In this document: positions 9,701-20,500 of the stretch, piece after piece
Position numbering within the stretch: position 1 is the stretch's first letter
Layout of the letters: each line of letters starts with the position of its first letter
Assembly (NCBI RefSeq): GCF_963678635.1
Contig: NC_087067.1
Location: 28,520,995-28,584,994, forward strand
DNA length: 64,000 nt
Direction: 5' to 3'
Source of the DNA: Symsagittifera roscoffensis
Lineage: Eukaryota; Xenacoelomorpha; Acoela; Convolutidae
Program-made: the position numbers and the translations under genes
The notes under the pieces: model-generated
Told to the model about the DNA's origin: nothing
What the model saw: the letters and a program-made list of their open reading frames with translations, nothing else
The model's database searches: none

Positions 9701-11464
9701 GTGACTAATAATAATTTTAATGCAAATTGACGACAATGCACAAGTGCCGCAAAATTTTTTAAAAAATTTGCCTAAGCTGGGTTTTTCTATCTTTTCAAAT
9801 ATCAAAATATCTTTTCAACCTCTCAGAGATCCTATGAGTGACTCGGCTCAAGTTACACAAAGGGCCTGCTTAGTGTTAAGATATTACTACTCCACTCATT
9901 TACCTGGTATAACAATATCCAATATCACAAATTTTTACAGGATATTATAACTAACACACAAAACACAATTAACAACTAGATAAGATTACAATATAGGTGA
10001 CAACGATCTTTTTGTTCAGGGTCACTTTACCGCTACAGACGTATCAAATCACTGCCTCGTTTAAAATCAAACAACATTTTATAAAAGAGCAGTGATGGTT
10101 TTAGTAACAGATAATTAAAGTTTAGTCTTAATGAAAAAGACTTCCCTCGATTGGAACAATGCAAAAAAACAACAGGCCATCCCAAAATCACCATAAAAAC
10201 GTCGATGTAACAATCGCCCAAATACTACACAGTGACGGAGCGTAGAAAAAGCACATACTAACGACCGGCGGGCGTCAGTTACCTATATTCTACTCATTCT
10301 CGACTTAGCCAGTTTTTCACCGTCTCGACTTAGCCAGTTGATTTTCTGGTCTGTTTCGGGCTAAGTAAAAAGTTATTATTTTTAGACCATCAGTCATGCG
10401 ACTTTTAATCAGCTTCCATTTACATGCGAAAATAATCACATAGCTGGGTCTCGGATCCCCAGACTACATGACTATCATTAAAAACACGGCTCAAATATCC
10501 TATTTTACTATGTTTTTTGTGACAGTTCTATATTAAATCCATTGGAGATGAATTGACCTTTCCTCTTCCTAGCTAGCCATATTTTAAAATAACAAATAAT
10601 ACCGGTGTTAATTCAAGTTTTTAGGACATCAGAGTAGGTAAGAAGTTAGTTTGATCTAGTCTTTCACCATATGCCAGTCTCTGGGGGCCGAGCCTCCACT
10701 TCCGCGCTCTTCCAGTAATAACGTCGATAATACTCTAACTTCGTGGCACGGGAGGGTACTGCTCCTTCCGTCTGCCCCACTGAAGCCTCCTTTCTGTCTA
10801 ATTACTTCAGTTAAGTGTTCATCGTGCGTGATTCTCACGATAAGAGGCCTCGCGATAAGAAGCCTTTCTTGACCGTCTGTCTGTCGCTTATTCAGTTGTT
10901 GTTGTGTTTTTTGTCTGTTTTCCGGTTAAACACGGCCGTTTTCGCATTTCTGAGAAATGTAACGTCGCAATTCGAATTGTTGTAAAATTTTTATTCTAGA
11001 ATATTTTAGCCTCCTTCACTTCAATGTATGACGACTAAGTCGTTTTCGTGCTGGGACGGAAGGTTCCACTGTGCCAATACGGGGGAATGGCGCACAGTGT
11101 CTAGCAATTACTGAGATTACGACTAGAATTTTACTAATGATTGCTAATAATTTAAGATCTTATAGTTCAGTAAAAATAGTAAAAAAAATTAATACGCTAA
11201 ATTATATCATATCAGAAAATGGTGTACAATTGCATCAAGAAACCGAATGTGCATTTACGTTTATGTGTTAAGCAATTCTTTTAGTTTCTCAATGCAAACA
11301 AAAACAGCTCAATGAAAAAAGAGTATTAAATTCAATAACTTGTCTGAGCAGATCGATTAGATTGCCTCCGATTCTTGCAACAGTGACTATTAGTTTTTGA
11401 ATATTGATTTTTACTTGCGTTTGTATTGAATATCAGTTGCAGACAAAAACAATCATAGTCAAAA
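9701..11464. other. Non-coding DNA upstream of the split gene, with small repeats
   Basis: No supported gene. A 17-bp direct repeat TCTCGACTTAGCCAGTT occurs at about 10300-10317 and 10323-10340. At 10660-10870 there is a GC-rich island with short CGATAAGA(G/A)GCCT direct repeats near 10838-10866. Near 11071-11100 CACTGTGCC pairs with GGCGCACAGTG as a small stem. A promoter for the gene starting at 11465 could lie in 10.8-11.4 kb, but no TATA box or initiator can be assigned with confidence. Confidence 0.4.
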
Positions 11465-11851
11465 ATGTCTTCAATCTGTGGGTGTTTTCAAGACGATAAT
11501 CGCACACAAAGATCTCAAAGATCTCGTTCCTTGTGCTTTGGAATTAGACAAGCGGATACAATAAGTATTGAAGATCGCATCGATCCAGCGCCTACTCGTC
11601 CACATCCTCCACCTCCTAGCGAACATCTAAGTGAAATTGAATGTGGAAGCTCGAGGAGAACAAGTTATTTTGATCAAGCTGAGCTGTTCTACAAATCCAG
11701 CTCTTCTGACAACACTTCTGAAATTTCTGAAACAGACTGGATGGGACCTGGATCATCCCCAGCCCCTGAGGCTGAAACAGACTGGATGGGACCTGGATCA
11801 TCACCAGCTCCTGAGGCTGAAGTTGTATCAGGCAACCGCCATTTGCGCTAA
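11465..11851 (+). CDS. Probable first coding exon of a split host gene
   Basis: The open frame starts MSSICGCFQDDNRTQRSQRS in an A-rich ATG context (caaaaATG) and is Ser, Pro, Asp and Glu rich, suggesting an intrinsically disordered N-terminus. Cysteines at residues 5 and 7 could be lipidated. A 15-residue unit (ETDWMGPGSSPAPEA) occurs twice, encoded by 45-bp repeats at 11729-11773 and 11774-11818. The frame stops at 11851, but the true exon end is probably an unplaced donor before that. The next exon (12160-12260) needs one nucleotide from this exon. A plus-strand overlapping frame at 11631-11927 repeats the same DNA and is a shadow. The product is unknown. Confidence 0.55.
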   Translation: MSSICGCFQDDNRTQRSQRSRSLCFGIRQADTISIEDRIDPAPTRPHPPPPSEHLSEIECGSSRRTSYFDQAELFYKSSSSDNTSEISETDWMGPGSSPAPEAETDWMGPGSSPAPEAEVVSGNRHLR

Positions 11852-12159
11852 AATTTTAAGGAAACCATTCGCTTTGCGACAAAGTCTTTATACTAAAAAA
11901 TTAAAGTATAAAGAAGAAGGCGAATAAATTTTTTCAAGGGAGTAAGTGACAGAATGCATAAATGCATTTAAGAAACCGCTTAATGAAGAAGAAATTGAGT
12001 TATTTGAAGTCGAAACCATAATACTTTTGGATGTAGGAAAATTTAGTCATTTTTAGTTATATCAAAAAAATATATCAAAATTCATAATAGTATATCATAA
12101 CAGATAATCACAAAATTCAAAAAAAATTGTGCATTGTTTTAATACACTTGCTTTCATAG

Positions 12160-12260
12160 ATACGATCCAGAGTAAAGAAAACGAAACGAATTCTCAGCTT
12201 ATACCATTTATTGATGAAGATTCTACTGAATCAACACAGGAAGAATTTAATCACGATACG
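12160..12260 (+). CDS. Probable second exon, 101 nt
   Basis: A polypyrimidine-like run ending TTGCTTTCATAG precedes it, and a strong donor ACG/GTAAGT follows at 12261. Read with two leading bases completing a split codon, the frame is open throughout: TIQSKENETNSQLIPFIDED, then a further acidic, Ser/Thr-rich stretch ending in HDT. It ends in phase 0, which matches the phase-0 start of the exon at 18308. Composition resembles the acidic, polar exon 1. The exon is inferred from splice signals and phase, not from homology. Confidence 0.6.
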
Positions 12261-13084
12261 GTAAGTCGCTGACCACGCTCTTCACTAAGCATTTCGAAAA
12301 AATTGATTCCTATCTAATTTTTTCCAAACCAAACCAACCTAAATTCAGATCCTATATAAAATTATTATCTGTTAGACAAAAAAATTTGGCTTCAATTAAG
12401 GACATGGTCGAATCAAAATAATGCGGTTTTTCTGGACCGCCAATAAATGATTTAATTCATTTTTCAAAGATAACTACAACAATGAGTTTTAACGAAATAG
12501 TTGGAATTTATCTAGTAATGAACAAATGGGAAGTAAATGATTTTATTGTAAAAAAAATTTAGTTCATTTTTTTTAGTCCTTGGCAATTGAATTTTAGAAA
12601 ACAATTGCATGGATTAATTTTTTTCTATAGAAATTGGAAAATATATCATAAATTTTCTAAAAAAAAAATCTTATTTAAAAAGGATTTTTTTTCCAAATTT
12701 TTTGAGATTAATTTTACACTGGAGGTACTCGACTCGCACCTGGGTGGCCTGAAAAGCAGAACGATAGAAAAACTCTTTTCAATTTTTTTGGAAACCGTGA
12801 TATTGCTAATGCATCTCAAATCGCGACGCAAATGGCTCAAATTGCTATATATGACTTCGTATGAGGCGTTTTTGTTATTTTGGGTGAGATAAAAGCTCGT
12901 TAATTTGGTTTCAACTCAAATTCTTACTAAAACATTCTTACTAAAACCTATGACCCCTATAAACCGAAATTTTAAAAACAATTATTGACACCTTTGTCGC
13001 TGAAAGTGTTATACATTGAAATATTTTAAGCAAACAGCCAAAGTGATTAATCACCAAATACTGTCAACAACCAGAAAAAAATTA
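12261..13084. other. Intronic AT-rich DNA
   Basis: No supported gene. Short frames are driven by A/T homopolymer runs, including a poly-A/T-rich block at 12560-12720. A CTCGACTCGCACCTGGGTGG island at about 12728 is the only GC-richer stretch. Confidence 0.5.
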
Positions 13085-14625
13085 GAATTATATCCAAAAA
13101 ACAACATGTCTAATGCTCGGTATTTGAAAGTTGAAGCAAAATGTAAGTTATTTGAACCAAATAGACCCAAAAAAAAATAAACATCAGGAAAATTACAACA
13201 ACCTTGAACAAAAAAAAACGACAAGACAGCTTTTTTTTGAAGAAGCTATGAATGCAATTCAAGAATCTCTCAGAATGCAGAGCCAAAAATTGTCGAAAAA
13301 CTCAAATAAACCATCGTTTTGTTCAATTTTGTTCACGTTTTCTAAATATTTTTTATCAATCCATGATATAGTTTATCAAGTCTACTAAGTTCTTAAAACA
13401 TTTTCAAAAAATTCTCCTTCTCGATACTCTTATTGAGTTTTTCCAACTTCATAGAGCGGCAAATCTTCAACGATGTGTAGTTCTCTAGTTTTTTATGTTT
13501 GTATGTGAATTTTTGTAATTTTTTAATGGGTCTCATATGGGTCTAATCCTACATGATTTCATGTCTCATAGAATTTATAACCGCGGACTATTTATAAAAT
13601 GAAAAAGTAAAAAAAATAGTTTTGCCCGATTTCTAAAGTAGGCATTGGAACAAGTCTGCAAATTTCATTTTTAAAAGCAATTGCTGAGAAGTAATCAATT
13701 TTGAACGTTAAAGGATGAATAATATGACAGAATTTGAATTTCCTTGTCAGTGTCCACAAAAAATAAACAATCAGTAAAGTAAAAAGCACAAGCTAATTTA
13801 ATTATAATTGATCATGTTTCATTTATGTATGAATAGCCATAGAATTAAATTATGTTCCCTTTTTGTTCGTTTTATTCAGATGTGGAAGAATAAGCCAGAT
13901 ACCTATGCACTCAAAGTCAAAAGTGCGTTTTTATTTATTGATGGTTACCTGCTATATAAGTTCAACTACTTCTGCCCAGTTTTGATAGTTGTCAGCCGTT
14001 TTCTGTACATATGGGGGTGCGAGACAGGGGCAATGGTAAAATGGGGGTTGTGTAATTGTGTATGTGTTTGTGTGTGGGGGTTGGGGAGGTTTATATCTGT
14101 GTGTGTGTGGGCTGAAGGGGTGGTCTGCAATTTGCAATTTGCAATTTGAGTTGGTTTAAGTTTAGGAATCGAGTAGGCTGTACCCGCACCAAGCTCTCAA
14201 TGATCATAATCCACTGTGGTGTCATTTTTTTTAGACAGAGTCTATAAATTAACAAATTATTCCTTTAAAGTCATTAAAATGGACTGTTTTAATATTAGTT
14301 TTCAAAGCAATAAAAACCATTATAATCGTTTATAATCGATTTTCGATGGAAATTTTATAAAACAAAAATCAATTTGAGTCTTAATCAATTTGAAATCAAT
14401 TATAATCCAATACTAATCAACAAACGTGACCGCTTCTTTTCGCTTATTTTCTTTCTCTGTGCTTTTCAGTTGGTATCAATTTTTCCAATTTCTAATTTTT
14501 TTCAGTTCGATTTTCTTAATCAGTTTTTCGAAATCAAAATCTGCAAATACCTCAAAAAGTTCTTAAAAATACCTCCAGCATGATAATCATAATAATCAAA
14601 AACAATCGATAATTTTACCTTGACA
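13085..14625 (+). repeat. Intronic repeat unit A (first of three direct copies)
   Basis: The unit begins near AACAACATGTCTAATG and ends near CTTGACAAAAAATCTGG. Internal landmarks shared by all three copies are a GAAAAATTCTCC/CTCGATACTCTTATTGA-type block (13405-13460), a block near CAGATGTGGAAGAATA (13878) and a TG-rich microsatellite at about 14050-14110. It lies wholly between the 12160 and 18308 exons. The frames 13592-13789 and 13808-14149 are inside it and are not conserved as proteins, so I do not call genes. Confidence 0.85.
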
Positions 14626-16695
14626 AAAAATCTGGATAAAAATCCAAGAAACAACCAGTCTAATTCTCTAAATTCGAACGCTGAAGCAAAATATAGGTTA
14701 TTTGAAACAAATAGACCAAAAAAAAAATAAAAAAATGAGGGAAATTACAACAACTAGACAACAAAACGACAAAGCAGTTTTTTTGAAGAAGTTATAAATG
14801 CGTTTTAAGAAACTTTCATAACAGATAGCCAAAAAGTGTCAAAAACTCCAATATATGCTCGTTTTGTTCAATCTTGCTCCCGTTCTCTATATAATTTTTA
14901 TCAATCCAGGATATAACTTATCAAGTCTATCAGGTTCATAGAACATTTTCAAAAATCTCTCTTTCCCGATACTCTTATTGAATTTTTCCAATTTCATAGA
15001 GCGGCAAATCTTCAACAATGTGTAATTCTCTTGTTTTTTTTTTGTTTGTATGGTTATTTTGATATTTTTTTTGTTCTCAAATGTGTCTATTTCTACATGT
15101 TTTCATGTCTCATACAATTTATTTTCACGGACTATCGATAAAGTATAAAGTAATAAAGTATTTCTGCCCAATTTCTATAATCAGCAAAAGAACAATGCTG
15201 AAAAATATAATTTTACAAGCAATCGATAAAAACTAATCAATTTGAATTCATCAAAGATCTTTTATATATCAGATTTATGCATTGCAGATGTTTTGCAAAT
15301 TGGATACTCTTTCAGCGCAAAACAAGAATTAAATCTTTAAGAAATGGTTTTATTTACACCTAGACCAACTTTTAGCAATGTGATGGCCGGTATCATCCTA
15401 TTAAACAGTAGCGGGTTAAAAAAACGGTGACTAGCCTCAGTTCCACAATAAATTTAAGGAGCGCACCACATACATTCTTCATTTTTTGGCCTTGGTGGGT
15501 GATAGAAAATAAAATTTTGGCTCAATATGATCTTTGTAATGTTTCAAAGGGTATTCACATAGTTTCCACTCACTTATTTTTTCCCCAAAAAAAAAATTGA
15601 AACAATCCGCCCCACACGTATTTCGCCCTATCTTATGAGGGCGAATTGTGAGGTGGACGGGAAAATATATCATTAAACAATGAGGGGAGAAGTGTGCGTG
15701 CGGTGAAGAGCTAAATGTTCGTTTTAAAGAGCTAAAAAATCAGTTGGGTCAGTTCAAAAAGGTCAGCCGCATTGCAATTTCATGAATATAAATGGATAAA
15801 ATTTGAATTTCTTCGTCAGTGTCCACCAGAAATAAACGGTCATTAAGGCTAAAGCACATTGTAATTTAATTATAATCGATCATTTTTCATTCATATATGA
15901 ATGGCCATGAAATTAATTTATGTTCTTTTTTTCCCGCCTTATTCAGATGTGGAAGAACACGCCATATATCAATGCACACAAAGTCAATTGCCCGTTTTCA
16001 ATTACTGATGGTTACCTGCTAGTTAAGTTCAATTACTTCTGCGCAGTTATCAGTCGTTTTCTGTTCGGGTGGAGTGGTGCGAGACAGGCGAAAAAGTAAA
16101 AGGGGGTTATGTATATACCTGTGTGTGTGAGTGTGTGTGTGGTGGAGGGGTGGATTTAGAAAAATTTGCAATTTGAGTTGGCTTAGATTTAAAAATCGTG
16201 TAGGCTGTACCAGCAGCACCAAGCTCTCATGGATCATAATCGACTATATTGTCATTATATAGACAGTGTCTATATATTAACAAATTAGACCATTTTAATT
16301 CATTAAAAATGTGTTAATTTGATATTAAGTTTCAAAGCAAAAAAATCCATTACAACGATTTTATTTGTTTTTTTTTCGAACATTTTCAATTTGAGTTTTT
16401 TCAAAATTCAGTTTTTTCAAAATTCAGTTTGAGTTATAATCCATTTTAAATCAATTATAATTGTTTACTATTCAACAAACGTCACCGTTTCATCTCGTTT
16501 ATTTTTGTTTTTTCTCTCTTTGTTTTTCAACTGGTATCATTTTTTCCATTTTCTAATTTTTTTCCAGTTCAATTTTCTTAATGAAATTTTCGAAATCAAA
16601 ATCTGCAAATAATGTGATCTCAAAAAGTTCTTAAAAATGCCTAAGCTTGATACTCATAACAATCAAAAACAATAATATCTTGTTTATAATATCTT
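14626..16695 (+). repeat. Intronic repeat unit B, with an internal insertion
   Basis: Landmarks of unit A recur at 14636, 14945-15010, 15945 and 16120-16145, showing a head-to-tail copy. It is about 530 bp longer than A and C because unmatched DNA lies at about 15250-15785. Sequence identity to the other copies is visibly below that of the recent duplications further right, so these copies are older. Confidence 0.85.
15250..15785. other. Insertion unique to repeat unit B
   Basis: This stretch has no counterpart in units A and C. It contains a short minus-strand frame (15479-15673) beginning MIYFPVHLTIRPHKIGRNTC, in a slightly GC-richer segment. A repeated AAGAGCTAAA word occurs at about 15704-15738. 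I see no terminal inverted repeat, so its type is unknown; it could be an insertion into B or a loss from A and C. Confidence 0.5.
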
Positions 16696-18200
16696 GACAA
16701 AAAATTTGGATAAATACCCAGGAAACAACCAGTTTAATTCTCTGTATTCGAACGTTCACGCAAAATATAGGTTATTTGAAACAATTAGAACCAAACTAAA
16801 TCAAAATTTAAGGAGAATTACAACAATTAAACAAAAAACGACAAGTCACCTTTTTTTGAAGAAGTTATAAATGCATGTTAAGAATTTCTCATAATAGACA
16901 GCCAAAATTTGTCAAAAATTCAAATATATACTCGTTTTGTTCAATCTTGTTTCCGTTCTCTATATAATTTTTATCAATCAAGGATATAGCTTATCAAGTC
17001 TATTAGGTTCATAGAACATTTTCAAAAAATCTCTCTTTCTCGATACTCTTATTGAGTTTTTCCAACTTCATAGAGCGGAAAATTTTCAATGATGTGTATT
17101 TCTCTTGTATTTTTGTTTGTATGGTAATTTTGATGTTTTTTATTTGTCTAAAATGGGTCTATTCCTATATGTTTTCCTGTCTCAGAGAATTTATAACCGC
17201 GGACTATTGATAATATAAAAAAGCAAAAAAAAATTTTTTTGCCCAATATCTAAAGTAGGCATTGGAACAATTCTGCAAATTAGATTTTTAAAAGCAATTG
17301 CTGAAAAGTAATCAATTTTGAACTTCAAAGGATGAATTATATAACAGAATATGAATTTCCTGGTCAGTGTCCACAAAAAATAAACAATCAGTAAAGCAAA
17401 AAGCACATTGTAATTTAATCATAATCTATCATGTTTCATTTATGTATGAATAGCCATAGAATTAAATTATGTTCCTTTTTTTGTTCGCTTTAATCAGATG
17501 TGGAAGAATATGCCAGATACCAATGCACTCAAAGTCAAAAGTGCGTTTTTATTTATTGATGGTTACCTGCTAATTAAGTTCAACTACCTCTGCGCAGTTT
17601 TGATAGTTATCAGTCGTTTCTGTTTATATGGGGGGTGCGAGACAGGGGCAATGGTAAAATGGGGGTTGTGTAAGTGTGTATGTCTCTGTGTGTGGGGTGG
17701 GGAGGTTTATATCTGTGTGTTTGGGCTGAAGGGGTGGTCTTAGAAAAATTCGCAATTTGAGTTGGTTTAAGCTTAGGAATCGAGAAGGCTGTACCCGCAC
17801 CAAGCTATCAATGATTTTAATCGACTGTGTTGTCCTTTTTTAGACAAAGTCTATACATTAATAAATTATTCCTTTATAGTCATTAAAAATGGATTGTTTT
17901 GATTTTATTTTTCAAAGCACTAAAAACCATTTTAATCGATTATAATCGATTTTTATTTGAACATTTTTAAAACAACATCAGTTTGAGTTTTAATCCATTT
18001 GAAATCAATTATAACCCAATATCATTCAACAAACCTGACCGCTTCATTTCGTTTAATTTTATTTTGTTATCTGTGCTTTTCTGTGGGTATCATTTTTCTT
18101 CAAACTTGAAAACAGTTTTTCGGAAACAAAATCTCATATAGTAAGATCTCATAAATTCTTAAAAATGCCTAAATCTGATAATCAAAAATAATATAATGGA
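16696..18200 (+). repeat. Intronic repeat unit C (third copy)
   Basis: This copy matches unit A closely, at landmarks 16706, 17020-17080, 17495 and the TG-rich tract at 17670-17720. It ends shortly before the acceptor of the 18308 exon. A and C are more alike than either is to B over the frames at 13592-13789 and 17191-17406. That pattern suggests either gene conversion or that B diverged first. Confidence 0.85.
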
Positions 18201-18307
18201 TTATAATCAATTTTTTTTCACAAAAAGAACTGATTGTAATGGCAGTTTAATCAATTTCGTGGCCCGAATTTTACATTGATTCAAAAATTGTAAAATACTT
18301 TATTTAG

Positions 18308-18733
18308 GTCGTTGAGAATATATATTGCGAACACCGTGTTATGCACTTATTCACGTTGGACAAACATCCGAAGATAATTAACATCAGATCAGCTATCACA
18401 GAAGCTGTCTTGATCCAAGTTGAATTTCCCATTTATTCAACTCTTGGTGAGCGCTCTATCCACTTTGAAGTTGTTACTGATGACGATGCATTTAATTTGC
18501 CTGCTCATCAATCCCTACTTACGCCGGTGCTTTACTTTTCGCAATCTACAAATGCTGCCTTTTTGAGACCTGTCAAAGTTAAACTACTCCTGTCAGAAAC
18601 CAGTTTTGATGGATCATACGACATTCAGAGGGGCAATTTAGACCAAGACTGTGAAATCAAGGACGATTATTGTGTGATCAAATCCTTCTCATTCTGCCCT
18701 ATTGCATTGATCAAGGATAGCCTGCGTCATACG
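18308..18733 (+). CDS. Exon with ZU5-like segment, 142 codons, phase 0-0
   Basis: The exon is bounded by an acceptor TTTATTTAG (18306-18307) and a strong donor ACG/GTAAGT (18734). The open frame of 426 nt is rich in ordinary, non-repetitive residues. Its middle resembles a ZU5 domain, the beta-rich fold of ankyrin, UNC5 and PIDD proteins. SLLTPVLYFSQ followed by FLRPVKVKLLL mirrors the ZU5 pattern of an L/S-P-V strand and a x-F-L-x-P-V-x-L strand, and a C-I-x-S-F-S-x-C-P strand comes near the end. Frame phase agrees with the exon at 12160. The resemblance is by eye, so the family is tentative. The continuing frame past 18733 to 18850 is intron read-through. Confidence 0.65.
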
Positions 18734-20300
18734 GTAAGTGATATTATCTGCCTACTTCTCAAAATTGAACTCCTGAGAAAGAATTATGTAAAGTCAGTTC
18801 ATACATCAGGACATCAAAAGTTTTTTTTTGTTTTACCAGTAGAACCCTGAGTGGAGCAACATTAAAACAATTGCTCGTTTTTTTTACCGTTGTAACAAGA
18901 TGCATTCGTTGTATATCTAGTCTGCAAAATTTAAATTAAAACAAGGTTGCTGAAATCCAAAACTTTTTCAGGTGTCTCCAGTAAACTTTGTCCAAAATTT
19001 ACAAAATTTTTAAAACAAAAATTTTAGAACACAATTTTAAAACATGGTTTCTTCGCCAAGAGTCAATGTAAACGTTTTTTTCTCATGCCATATGCGAGTT
19101 TTAACTCAATGACTGATTGTATCATTAATTGACACTGGTTAATTGGGTATTTTGAGCTTATTGCGATATGTCTATAAGGTTTTTCCACAGAGTACTTTCT
19201 GTTGTAATATACCATATCTTCGTCACACTACCTTATTTCGGCCGGGTAGTTTCGTGGACGTCATTGGAAAAATACTGTCTTAGTTTTTGCAGTTCTCAAA
19301 AACTCTCGGAAACATATAGGTATTGCATGGTTACTAATGAGATAAATTTTTAAAAATTTAGTCATCAAAGCTAATTTTGTTAAAGATTAGAGAAAAGTAT
19401 CATGACTTGAAAAATTATTGCTTCTAATCGCATTTTCTTGTGCTTATTCTCGAAGAGAGAATTTATTCTGATGTTCGCCCAGAATTTTATAAATCAGCAT
19501 ACAAAGTTATGAATCTACAGATGTAGCCTGCTCGTTATGCTTTCGTATGTCATATTTCACGTAAATATTTGCCAGAAACTTGAGTGATTTAGAAAAAAAT
19601 GTATAAGTTTGTATTGGATATACTGGAGGCCTGCTTAGCACATTAAAAGTTATTTAACAAAATATGTGGAGCTGGTATTAATTTGATGTTCTGATTAGTG
19701 TTGCTAAATAAAGGTCTTAAATTTTTGGTTGTTCCATGCTGCAAAACTTAGGGTTTGAAAGAGACATTAAATAAGAGTTATCTTGGTTCTAACTAGCTCA
19801 CTGTGGATTTCTGTTCGCGGTCATCAAACTGAAGAATTTAAGTGAATCGACAGTTTATGCTGTCAAATTTATTAAAATTGAAATGGCGCCATGTATCGGA
19901 AAAGTGCGTAATGTGAATCAACACGTTTATCGATAGACTGTTCGTACCAATTTAAAATAGTTGTGTAAGTGTAAAAAGCCTGAAAATAGAGTGTCTTTAA
20001 AATAGAGTGTAGAGTCTATTTAAAATAGAGTGTAGTGTAAAAAGCCAGAAATCTGGAATATTTAATCTTTGGTCGCGTACGAGAATTCAATCGACACCAA
20101 TGGAACATTAGCCATAACCTAAGCAATATATCAGCTTGATTAGGAAAGTTCAGAAAGTTTATAATGATCTCGTGATATTTTTCAAGAGATTATAATCTCT
20201 TATAATCGGTTATAATTGAGTATAGTTCTTACTAAAAACCCTTAAAATCAATTATAATCAATTAGAATTTATTATAATCGATTATTATAATCTCTTAGTT
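18734..20300. other. Putative intron and flank, no exon found
   Basis: AT-rich DNA up to the assembly gap. A run of TTATAATC(G/A) words at 20185-20290 is the only dense repeat; the same word is scattered in the repeat units of the previous intron. A partly duplicated AAAATAGAGTGTA word occurs at 19984-20038. The plus frame 19168-19353 is not supported by splice sites or composition. Confidence 0.45.
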
Positions 20301-20500
20301 NNNNNNNNNNNNNNNNNNNNNNNNNNNNNNNNNNNNNNNNNNNNNNNNNNNNNNNNNNNNNNNNNNNNNNNNNNNNNNNNNNNNNNNNNNNNNNNNNNNN
20401 NNNNNNNNNNNNNNNNNNNNNNNNNNNNNNNNNNNNNNNNNNNNNNNNNNNNNNNNNNNNNNNNNNNNNNNNNNNNNNNNNNNNNNNNNNNNNNNNNNNN
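20301..20500. other. Assembly gap, 200 N
   Basis: The run of exactly 200 undetermined bases marks a scaffold join of estimated or nominal size. It separates the split gene at 18.3 kb from the retroelement remnant. Continuity and order across it cannot be judged from sequence. Confidence 0.99.

Noticed and set aside
9701-11000. 5' LTR of the main gypsy element
   Set aside because: I compared landmark words of the 499-1518 spacer with this stretch by eye and found no match, so no LTR is called.
12587-12892. 101-codon frame in the intron
   Set aside because: Composition is dominated by Phe, Lys and Ile from A/T runs; it has no motif or splice support.
13808-14149. 113-codon frame in repeat unit A
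   Set aside because: Part of it is a TG microsatellite, and the frame is not preserved in unit B.
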